A model generated the notes under the pieces. The model saw only the letters and a program-made list of their open reading frames with translations, ran no database searches and was not told the DNA's origin. This document shows, in pieces, positions 1-4,944 of a stretch of 5,050 nucleotides of DNA. A program made the position numbers and the translations under genes. The DNA comes from Candidatus Hodarchaeota archaeon (lineage in GTDB: Archaea; Asgardarchaeota; Heimdallarchaeia; Hodarchaeales; YT1-057), in contig JAEOTI010000191.1 in the NCBI GenBank assembly GCA_016839955.1, forward strand, positions 1-5,050. Reading direction: 5' to 3'. Every line of letters starts with the position of its first letter. Positions within the stretch are counted from its first letter, which is position 1.

Positions 1-239
1 ACGATATCTACTTTCGCCCCAACACCGATTTTCCATAGTTCATCCCGAATTATTTGAGCTGCAAGCACTCTATCGGGATTATAATCTGCAACAAGAAGTG
101 TTACATCAAATAACATCTCAGGTCTTCCATTCTGATTACTCGTAACTACTATTGTGGTGAAACTAGACAATATTATAGTTAAAAGAATTATTGGGATAAT
201 TAATCTTCTGAGAATCATGAATTCCACAATAGATTTCAT
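1..239 (-). CDS. Family 5 solute-binding protein paralog, 5' part only (runs off the left edge)
   Basis: This is the first 79 codons of a gene whose 3' end lies outside the window. The product opens with basic residues and a hydrophobic signal segment (roughly residues 12-32) without a lipobox cysteine. It continues into a stretch very similar to residues 47-83 of the neighbouring binding protein: both share the pattern hydrophobic strand, LV, a short polar turn, AAQ(L/I)I, and WKIG followed by a strand. In canonical family 5 binding proteins this segment lies near the C-terminus, so this protein seems to share the permuted layout of its neighbour. It follows that gene after 22 bp, so co-transcription is likely. 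The start is uncertain. ATG 239 has a GAGG about 15 nt upstream, which is rather far; the in-frame ATG 218 also leaves a good signal peptide. Inferred role: extracytoplasmic capture of a peptide-like solute for ABC import. Confidence 0.75.
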   Translation of the reverse strand, partial: MKSIVEFMILRRLIIPIILLTIILSSFTTIVVTSNQNGRPEMLFDVTLLVADYNPDRVLAAQIIRDELWKIGVGAKVDI

Positions 240-261
240 TTTATATCAACTTAACCTCAAT
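240..261. other. Short intergenic spacer between the two binding-protein genes
   Basis: Only 22 bp separate the TAA of the complete binding-protein gene from the first ATG of its downstream paralog. No hairpin or T-run terminator is visible. A GAGGTTAA element (read on the minus strand) could serve as the SD of the second gene, although its spacing to ATG 239 is long. The spacing supports a single transcript. Confidence 0.6.
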
Positions 262-2280
262 TTAATCTCTTTTCTTTTTCTTAAATATCGAGAGAGTTAC
301 AACTGCCAAAACGATTAGAACAAAAGGCATAGAATTACTTGAAGTTTTCTCCTTTCCAGATATTTGTTTACGAAGAGTATCCATGTCGTATCCAGCTTTT
401 TCCATGTAATCCCAGGCTTTTGTCAAATTAAGGCTAATTCGGGGGATATTTTCTGACCAGTAAGGGGATTGCTCTGGAAGAGGGGCAAAAGCGGGATGGG
501 CGAGTCCTCCGAGAATATAATCTGTTATTTCAGTCCGATCAATTAGATGAGAAATGGCTAGGCGGACATTTCTGTCTACAAGATATGGATTAAAGGTGTT
601 ATAACCTAAGCCATACATCTGCCAACCCCATTTTTCGGTGATCTGAATTGTAGGATGGCTTAGAAGAAAAGGTATATCATCAAGGAGGTCAAAATGCGAA
701 TCGATCACATTAATTCTCCCTTCAATCAAAGCGTTTTCCGCTTCATATCTATCAAAACCATAATAATAACGAAAGAAATCTGGTTTGGATATATACTCTC
801 CATCTACTTGTGTCTTATAATATAAAGGAAAGGCAGAGGTCTCGATATATTGTTCAGTTGTATTAATTGAGTTAAATTGGTAAGGACCCGTTCCTATAAC
901 AGCTCGACCTTCATACCCTCCGGATCTTTTCCCGAGATTAAAATCATTAGTTCGACTTGAATAGAGTGATAAAATTGGAGCACCATCAGCGGTCATACCT
1001 GGTCCTCCTAAATCAGTGCCTTCTCCGGTACTATTATAATCTGGATCTAAAATGTGACGAGGGAGAATTGGAAGAGAAAATACAGAAGGCATATCCAAAA
1101 ATCGATCACTAAAGAATAGATCAGATTTTAGGGATTTTCCCAGGTGTTCTGGTTTTCTTCCATAAAGAGAAGGAAGTTCACGAATATCTTCTGAGAGATG
1201 AAACCGAAGAGTATAATTATCAAGTATTTCGAAAGGTAATTCTTTGCTTTCGTAGCCAAAAACCTTCTCAAAGATGCTTAGAAATGGTGGTGCCACTTTT
1301 CCACTTAATGCTGATTTATACGAAAAAACAACATCATCAACACGGAGTGTCTCATTCGTGTAACCATAGCCATCATGCCAATAAATATCATTACGGATTT
1401 TAACTTCCCAAAGAAGTCCTTCCCCTTCATCTACATTACGTCCTATCACTCGATTGTACCCATGTAAAGGAACTGGAGATCCATTCGCAATTAATGGATA
1501 ATAATTTCTATCTTCGTCCGCTCCCATTAAACCATCAAACAACTGTTGAGCAAAAATACAATCATAATAATGGTACGTAATAAATGGATTGAAGTCAAAG
1601 ATAGGTCTACCAGCAAGTGAAACAGTTGTTGCTTCATCCAGTAACTCTACCCGTTCCATCCGCATTTGAACAGGGTCAAAACCTGATAAATCGACATCAA
1701 TAGCAAAAAATTCTTCTTCTTGATAGATATTTGTCATAGGATGAATGTCCCAGACAAGCTGATCAAGTATCAACTCCACAAGTTGTACACGTGCTTGAAA
1801 ATCCGCAGTTGTTTGTAAAAGGTTTAGACGCCTATCCAATAAACTGTTCTGGACCGGAAAGAAATTCCGAAAGCCCTTACCTATATTGTCGCTGTGAAAA
1901 AATTGGAGCAAAGTGGATGGTGCGGATAATCCATCATAGACTCCATAAAAAACAACGTCAAACCCTCCCTCATCAAACCAAAGATGACCTGGATTATGCT
2001 GATACCGTGTGTTGACATTCGATTCAGGAAAAATTTTGAGCCGAGCATCTATCCCTATTTTCCACATATCCGACACTATTAATTGAGCTGCTTTCAGAAG
2101 ATCCTCTTCAGAACTAGAAACAAGAAAATGGATGGTAAAGTAAGTAGCTTCGTCTTCCTGTGCGGATATAGGGATTAGAAAGGATTGAATGAGTAAAATT
2201 AAGAGAAAAAAAAGCCAGAAAATTTCTAGATTTCCCTTTTTTGATCCCATTACTAATCCCTTATTTATATTATACGCCAT
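262..2280 (-). CDS. Permuted family 5 (DppA/OppA type) extracellular solute-binding protein with C-terminal membrane anchor
   Basis: Predicted solute-binding subunit of an oligopeptide/dipeptide-type ABC importer, 672 residues (662 if the start is Met11). Residues 16-40 are a signal peptide or anchor with no lipobox cysteine. Residues 291-324 carry the family pattern WEVKIRNDIYWHDG followed by VDDVVFSYK. GTGPY lies at 463-467. NVRLAISHLIDR at 571-582, followed by GG and a proline-rich turn, is the classic VRxAIxxxIDR region. The family's last third does not follow it: after AGYDMDTL (629-636) comes a short polar linker, a transmembrane span (about 651-666) and KKKKRD. That missing part is found instead at 47-203: a strand, AAQLIVSDMWKIGIDA, GGFDVVFYG at 105-113, FHSDN, and a helical stretch leading to SGFDP. 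This is a circular permutation. ATG 2250 (Met11) is the favoured start because AAGGGA lies 6 nt before it and a TATA-like box lies just upstream of 2280. The ligand is unknown. Confidence 0.85.
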   Translation of the reverse strand: MAYNINKGLVMGSKKGNLEIFWLFFLLILLIQSFLIPISAQEDEATYFTIHFLVSSSEEDLLKAAQLIVSDMWKIGIDARLKIFPESNVNTRYQHNPGHLWFDEGGFDVVFYGVYDGLSAPSTLLQFFHSDNIGKGFRNFFPVQNSLLDRRLNLLQTTADFQARVQLVELILDQLVWDIHPMTNIYQEEEFFAIDVDLSGFDPVQMRMERVELLDEATTVSLAGRPIFDFNPFITYHYYDCIFAQQLFDGLMGADEDRNYYPLIANGSPVPLHGYNRVIGRNVDEGEGLLWEVKIRNDIYWHDGYGYTNETLRVDDVVFSYKSALSGKVAPPFLSIFEKVFGYESKELPFEILDNYTLRFHLSEDIRELPSLYGRKPEHLGKSLKSDLFFSDRFLDMPSVFSLPILPRHILDPDYNSTGEGTDLGGPGMTADGAPILSLYSSRTNDFNLGKRSGGYEGRAVIGTGPYQFNSINTTEQYIETSAFPLYYKTQVDGEYISKPDFFRYYYGFDRYEAENALIEGRINVIDSHFDLLDDIPFLLSHPTIQITEKWGWQMYGLGYNTFNPYLVDRNVRLAISHLIDRTEITDYILGGLAHPAFAPLPEQSPYWSENIPRISLNLTKAWDYMEKAGYDMDTLRKQISGKEKTSSNSMPFVLIVLAVVTLSIFKKKKRD
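2255..2262 (-). promoter_or_regulatory. Shine-Dalgarno site deciding the binding-protein start (ATG 2250)
   Basis: On the minus strand AAGGGATT sits with the AAGGGA core 6 nt before ATG 2250, which is Met11 of the longest open frame. The longest-frame ATG at 2280 has no SD at a usable distance; its nearest AAGGA is about 20 nt away. The TATA-like element at 2281-2290 also places transcription initiation near 2255-2265, downstream of ATG 2280. Together these favour translation from 2250. Confidence 0.55.
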
Positions 2281-2290
2281 TATATATAAA
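2281..2290 (-). promoter_or_regulatory. TATA-box-like element of the binding-protein operon
   Basis: Read on the minus strand this is TTTATATATA, containing an exact match to the archaeal TATA consensus type TTTAWATA. Archaeal transcription normally starts about 22-27 bp downstream of the box centre, which would be around 2258-2264. That gives a short leader of some 10 nt before ATG 2250 and would exclude ATG 2280 from the transcript. The TFB-recognition element upstream is not distinctive. This is a pattern match only. Confidence 0.5.
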
Positions 2291-2333
2291 GTTATTGAAA
2301 TCCTTAGTTTGAATTGGTTAATAGTTTAGTATC

Positions 2334-2360
2334 CTCATTTTTTTCAACTCATTTTTTCAA
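2334..2360 (-). repeat. Tandem 14/13-bp direct repeat upstream of the binding-protein promoter
   Basis: Two adjacent units, CTCATTTTTTTCAA (2334-2347) and CTCATTTTTTCAA (2348-2360), differ by one T. On the minus strand they read TTGAAAAAA(A)TGAG and lie about 45-75 bp upstream of the TATA-like element. That is a possible position for an activator or operator pair. The T-rich composition makes chance similarity plausible. Confidence 0.4.
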
Positions 2361-2537
2361 ATCTACCTCCCTCCTTTTTCCAATTACCAGAGTCTATTCC
2401 TCTAAAAACCTCTTTCTATGGGTTAATGCTAAAAGAAATAACTTAATTAGGAAATAATGAGGTAATATGCAACCTCAAAACATAAAGGAATGAAATAAAT
2501 GAACATTAGCTTAGTTCGGAAGAAACCACTAATTGGA

Positions 2538-2545
2538 GAGGTGAT
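2538..2545 (+). promoter_or_regulatory. Near-ideal Shine-Dalgarno site for the 177-residue protein
   Basis: GAGGTGAT pairs over eight bases with the conserved 3' end of archaeal and bacterial 16S rRNA. Its GAGG core lies 7 nt before ATG 2549. It fixes the start and suggests efficient translation. Confidence 0.8.
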
Positions 2546-2548
2546 AGT

Positions 2549-3082
2549 ATGCAAAACAAATTGAAATTTCTTGTTGGATCGAAAGGTCTACTGGTCATTG
2601 GGATTCTTTCAATAATAGCAGTACTGTTGCTACCCAATTTACTAACCATAGGTCAAGTCACAGCAGATAATGAAGCTCTCTACTTTGATGAGTTTGATAT
2701 CCCCACGAACGGTAATCAAGAAAGAACTGATTACGAAGAAGCACAATTGGTGAATTATGATGTCTACATAAAATTTTATGCAGACAATTTTCCTACTGGA
2801 GGAAATTCAAGGGTTGTTATTTCACTGTCTTACATCTATTTTGATCCACCAGCCACTCATGATCCTGGTCGGGAATCTTCCTCAGTTACAATTTACTCAC
2901 AAGGATCAGATCGTTATTATGGTGCTGCTATGACAGATTTACTTGCTTCTGTCGATGCTGGAAGCGGCAGATATATCGAGAGCTTCCAACTCGGGATAGA
3001 TTTTTACCGTGACTATGGTTCTGAGCACTTTCAGACAGATGGTTGGACACTGGTGAAACTTACTCAATACCCAGATAAATAA
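2549..3082 (+). CDS. Hypothetical secreted or membrane-anchored protein, 177 residues
   Basis: I do not recognise this family. The protein begins with a basic N-terminus (QNKLKFLVGSKG), followed by a hydrophobic segment at about residues 13-37 that ends in QVTADN. That could be a cleavage site after VTA or an uncleaved anchor. The rest (about 40-177) is hydrophilic, rich in Tyr, Asp and Ser, with alternating-residue stretches such as YDVYIKFYADNF and RVVISLSYIYFD that suggest a beta-rich extracellular domain. It contains no cysteine, so disulphides are excluded. The ATG is supported by an excellent SD. The gene is monocistronic: its promoter region is shared divergently with the binding-protein operon and a strong terminator follows within 20 bp. 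It may be a surface or secreted domain; no enzymatic motif was seen. Confidence 0.8.
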   Translation: MQNKLKFLVGSKGLLVIGILSIIAVLLLPNLLTIGQVTADNEALYFDEFDIPTNGNQERTDYEEAQLVNYDVYIKFYADNFPTGGNSRVVISLSYIYFDPPATHDPGRESSSVTIYSQGSDRYYGAAMTDLLASVDAGSGRYIESFQLGIDFYRDYGSEHFQTDGWTLVKLTQYPDK

Positions 3083-3097
3083 CTCTCTCTAATTGTA

Positions 3098-3129
3098 AAG
3101 ACTGCTAATTGGTAGCAGTCTTCTTTTTT
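3098..3129 (+). terminator. Hairpin plus T-run terminator after the 177-residue protein
   Basis: A perfect 10-bp stem, AAGACTGCTA (3098-3107) pairing with TAGCAGTCTT (3113-3122), closes a 5-nt loop and is followed by C and six Ts (3124-3129). It begins 15 bp after the stop codon. This is a textbook intrinsic terminator shape. In an archaeon the T-run alone may terminate, with the hairpin protecting the 3' end. Confidence 0.85.
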
Positions 3130-3178
3130 ATATCTGTTTTATGCCTTAATTTTCTCCTCTAGTTCCAAAATGTTAGAC

Positions 3179-3224
3179 AAAGGATCATTCTTCATTACTC
3201 CAACCGATATGCTCATGATCCTTT
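3179..3224. repeat. Inverted repeat in the convergent intergenic region
   Basis: AAAGGATCAT (3179-3188) and ATGATCCTTT (3215-3224) are perfect 10-bp inverted arms separated by 26 nt. On the plus strand the right arm runs into TTTTT (3222-3226), so it could be a backup terminator for rightward transcription. It also lies just downstream of the stop of the convergent minus-strand gene, though in that direction no long T-run follows. Confidence 0.5.
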
Positions 3225-3248
3225 TTATAGTCGGGAAAAGATCCAATA

Positions 3249-4043
3249 TTATTGAAAATAATAAACCATGTAAGTGTGACCGGCTTTCGCCGTGCGTTGA
3301 TCTTTTGTGATAATTCCTTCTTGTATAAGGAGATCAAGAGCGTCTAACAGTTCTTTTCGATCTACTTCTACATCTAGACTAAGGAGTTTTTCAGTAATTT
3401 TGCTTAAGATCCAACTTCCTTGAAAAGTATCACGAATTACATCTAATAATGATGAATTAGGATCAAATGATTGAGTAGTTTCTTCAAGGGGAATATAAGG
3501 AGCTGAAGATTCTTCCTCAATAGTTTCTGGTTGCGATTTTGTGGTAGAAGATTTTGAATTAGGATCTGTATTATTTTGTTGTTTTTTAGCCACTTTTTTT
3601 GTAACAATATTCTCAATGATTACTTCTTCGGTCTTTAGAAGTAATTTCTCAAAGATGCGTTTTTCATGAGCTTGTAATGTGATAATATAGTCATGAAGCT
3701 TAAGGTCTAGTTGATTATCAGATTTAGGAGTAAAAACGATTCTAGTCTCTGTTCCAGAGGGAGCACGATGAAATACAGAAAATTCTTGGTCCTTTTCTAG
3801 TTGAATAATTGCTTGAGATATTTCTTGTAAACTTAAGGCTACTGTTCTTCCCTGTCCTTTTGAAAACTTTTCAAAATTGCCCTCTTTATCTTTCCGAGTC
3901 ATTTTGATAAAAAAACTTCCTGAATCAGGGGCAGGATCAAGAATAACACCAATAGTGGCTCGAAAAAATGAAATTGTCTGCATTAACCAAACCCTTCTTT
4001 CTATAATATAGGATACTTGGTCTTTTATATAGTCAAAAAACAA
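3249..4043 (-). CDS. Predicted DNA-binding protein: PC4/Whirly/PUR-like domain plus C-terminal winged helix
   Basis: The longest frame has 264 residues from a TTG at 4043; the likelier start is ATG 3983 (Met21), giving 244 residues. Residues 24-146 look like beta-beta-beta-beta-alpha units. A strand FFRATIGVILD is followed by SGSFFIKMTRKD, a charged turn, GRTVALSLQEISQAIIQLEK, FSVFHRA, TRIVFTP, and a long amphipathic helix. This layout resembles PC4/Whirly/PUR single-stranded nucleic-acid-binding folds. Residues 147-195 are a Lys/Gln/Ser/Thr-rich then acidic low-complexity linker. Residues 197-264 fit a winged helix: helices at LLDVIRDTF and ILSKITEKLL, RKELLDALDLLIQEGIIT as recognition region, and a beta wing ending in HTYMVYYFQ. 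The family assignment is by pattern, not search. A transcription or replication/repair accessory role is inferred. The gene is convergent with the secreted-protein gene and divergent from the remnant region. Confidence 0.75.
   Translation of the reverse strand: MFFDYIKDQVSYIIERRVWLMQTISFFRATIGVILDPAPDSGSFFIKMTRKDKEGNFEKFSKGQGRTVALSLQEISQAIIQLEKDQEFSVFHRAPSGTETRIVFTPKSDNQLDLKLHDYIITLQAHEKRIFEKLLLKTEEVIIENIVTKKVAKKQQNNTDPNSKSSTTKSQPETIEEESSAPYIPLEETTQSFDPNSSLLDVIRDTFQGSWILSKITEKLLSLDVEVDRKELLDALDLLIQEGIITKDQRTAKAGHTYMVYYFQ
3992..3996 (-). promoter_or_regulatory. Shine-Dalgarno-like site favouring ATG 3983
   Basis: On the minus strand AAGGG lies 8 nt before ATG 3983 (Met21 of the longest frame). 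The alternative TTG 4043 also has an AAGGA about 7 nt upstream, so SD evidence alone does not decide. The TATA-like element at 4023-4034 lies inside the longer frame and tips the choice to 3983. Confidence 0.4.
4023..4034 (-). promoter_or_regulatory. TATA-box-like element of the predicted DNA-binding gene
   Basis: On the minus strand this reads GACTATATAAAA, a good TATA-type sequence. Initiation about 25 bp downstream would fall near 4002, leaving a leader of about 19 nt that contains the SD of ATG 3983. A second AT-rich element (TTTAAAT near 4063-4069) would also start transcription at or inside the TTG codon at 4043, again favouring the shorter protein. Confidence 0.4.
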
Positions 4044-4192
4044 AGCTTCTTCCTTTATTAGATTTAAAAAAAGTAAAGTAGAGCTTGAATGAATAACTTT
4101 TTTTAGATTTGTTCAACATAGTCGGAGTATTTAACAAGCTTTATTTGATTATTATCAACTAATTTAAGACAAGTTTATCCTAATATTGATTT
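4044..4192. other. AT-rich divergent intergenic stretch
   Basis: This 150-bp AT-rich region lies between the predicted DNA-binding gene (minus) and the remnant region (plus). It contains T-runs and weak TATA-like elements (for example AGTTTATCC near 4172-4180) that could drive rightward transcription. No gene or convincing hairpin was seen. Confidence 0.4.
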
Positions 4193-4224
4193 TTGTCGGA
4201 CGGGGGAAAAAATTTACTACAATT

Positions 4225-4229
4225 GGAGG
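4225..4229 (+). promoter_or_regulatory. Shine-Dalgarno site for the small membrane protein
   Basis: GGAGG followed by an 8-nt spacer leads to TTG 4238. It selects this start over the upstream in-frame TTG at 4193, which has no SD in front of it. Confidence 0.5.
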
Positions 4230-4237
4230 AAAAATCG

Positions 4238-4375
4238 TTGAGTTCTGATGAGGATTTTTCATCAATATTTGGTGAAAAATTAACTGCAGAAGATAGTTTG
4301 ACGCAGATTTCTTCAATTATCATTGTGGTTTTTTTATTAGCAATAATTGGTATATCTGAAGTTTTATTTAAATGA
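4238..4375 (+). CDS. Small single-span membrane protein, 45 residues, TTG start
   Basis: The frame is open from 4190, but the start best supported is TTG 4238, because GGAGG (4225-4229) lies 8 nt before it. The 45-residue product has an acidic, serine-rich N-terminal half (SSDEDFSS, then EKLTAEDS) and one hydrophobic span at about residues 25-41, ending in EVLFK. This would be a short tail-anchored membrane protein. I do not recognise it. Its stop overlaps the point where ABC ATPase homology begins in another frame. It may therefore be an intact small gene, or the tail of a membrane protein (perhaps an ABC permease) left after the rearrangement that truncated the ATPase. TTG use and small size keep confidence modest. 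Confidence 0.45.
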   Translation: MSSDEDFSSIFGEKLTAEDSLTQISSIIIVVFLLAIIGISEVLFK

Positions 4376-4625
4376 GTTGTCAGGAGGGGAACAGCAACGT
4401 ATTGCAATTGCACGTGCACTCGCTAATAATCCAAAATTAATACTTGCTGATGAGCCAACAGGTAATTTAGATAGTAATACAGGAGCGAAGATTATCGATC
4501 TATTAAAAGAGATAAATCAACAAGGAACAACTATTCTTATGGTTACCCATGATGAACAAATTGCAAAAAAGACTACTAGTAGTATTTATATGAGAGATGG
4601 AAGAATTTGTCAAAATTCATCTTGA
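4347..4625 (+). pseudogene. C-terminal remnant of a LolD/MacB-type ABC transporter ATPase
   Basis: Clear ABC ATPase homology begins at about 4371 ([10 protein letters not shown]) and includes the signature [15 protein letters not shown], Walker B with D-loop ([13 protein letters not shown]), the H-loop histidine in MVTHD, and the closing MRDGRI strand. This matches the second half of the lipoprotein-release/macrolide-export ATPase subfamily, which normally has about 220-230 residues. The first half, with Walker A, Q-loop and most of the helical subdomain, is absent in every frame upstream. The only available start, TTG 4347, has no SD and adds residues unlike the family. The fragment cannot bind and hydrolyse ATP by itself, so it is called a pseudogene. 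It overlaps the small membrane ORF at its 5' end. The frame stops at TGA 4623 and then continues open into the HTH segment. Confidence 0.85.
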
Positions 4626-4910
4626 ATCTTTACTTCTAAAGAACGAAAACAGTTTATTTCTCTTGGTAGGGCTAATGAGTTCTCCTGGCGAGATCTTGCT
4701 TGTCTCACTGGAATTGATCGAGAATCATTTAGCACTCTTTACCACTGGGCAAGACGTAACGGACTTATTGAAAATAAAACTAAGAATTTATCACTATCCG
4801 AAATTCAAAACACCATTCTCTTACTACAAGACAAGGTCAACATCTTATCTTCCAACCTTGACCGTATTAATGCAAATATCCAAGAAATTGTTACAGAAAA
4901 CCAAAAGTGA
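4626..4910 (+). pseudogene. Start-less helix-turn-helix plus coiled-coil protein fragment
   Basis: This frame of 94 sense codons has no ATG, GTG or TTG in its first 30 codons, yet reads as clear protein. A basic helix (SKERKQFISLGRANE) is followed by a helix-turn-helix-like segment, SWRDLACLTGIDRESFSTLY then HWARRNGLIE (residues 20-49 counted from 4626). A coiled coil then carries hydrophobic residues at 57, 60, 64, 67, 71, 74, 78, 81, 85 and 88, a perfect 3-4 spacing. The product would be a DNA-binding dimer, but its initiation codon and first residues are missing. It follows the ABC remnant in the same frame, separated only by TGA 4623-4625. The most likely explanation is a junction between two gene pieces. 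Readthrough or a sequencing error are alternatives. The exact family is not recognised. Confidence 0.6.
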
Positions 4911-4944
4911 CGCTGAAACAAATTTGTCACATAAAAGAATTAAA

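Larger units (their letters stand above)
2281..2548. promoter_or_regulatory. Divergent intergenic region carrying promoters for both neighbours
   Basis: This stretch of about 270 bp separates the minus-strand binding-protein operon from the plus-strand secreted-protein gene and contains no convincing gene. It holds the TATA-like box and tandem repeat for the left operon and a pyrimidine-rich block (about 2334-2400). Nearer the right gene are weak AT-rich elements such as GAAATAAAT around 2492-2500, which could serve as its TATA region. No tRNA, large hairpin or riboswitch-like structure was noticed. Confidence 0.5.

Noticed and set aside
1791..2015. Plus-strand open frame of 74 codons
   Set aside because: It lies wholly antisense within the well-supported binding-protein gene, has no SD, and its residue use is unlike a protein.
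3098..3129. Hairpin as a bidirectional terminator for the minus-strand DNA-binding gene
   Set aside because: On the minus strand the hairpin is followed by TACAATTAG, not a T-run, and it lies about 120 bp beyond that gene's stop.
4193..4237. Upstream TTG extension of the small membrane protein
   Set aside because: The TTG at 4193 has no SD before it, whereas GGAGG sits correctly before TTG 4238.
4044..4370. Missing N-terminal half of the ABC ATPase (Walker A, Q-loop) in another frame
   Set aside because: All three plus frames were read for a GxxGxGK(S/T) pattern; none is present, so a simple frameshift does not explain the truncation.
4180..4419. Minus-strand open frame of 79 codons
   Set aside because: It is antisense to the small membrane protein and the ABC signature region; there is no SD or recognisable motif.
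4623..4625. TGA as a selenocysteine codon joining the ABC and HTH parts
   Set aside because: The upstream part is itself truncated, no related fusion is known to me, and I could not identify a required RNA element. A junction of gene fragments is simpler.
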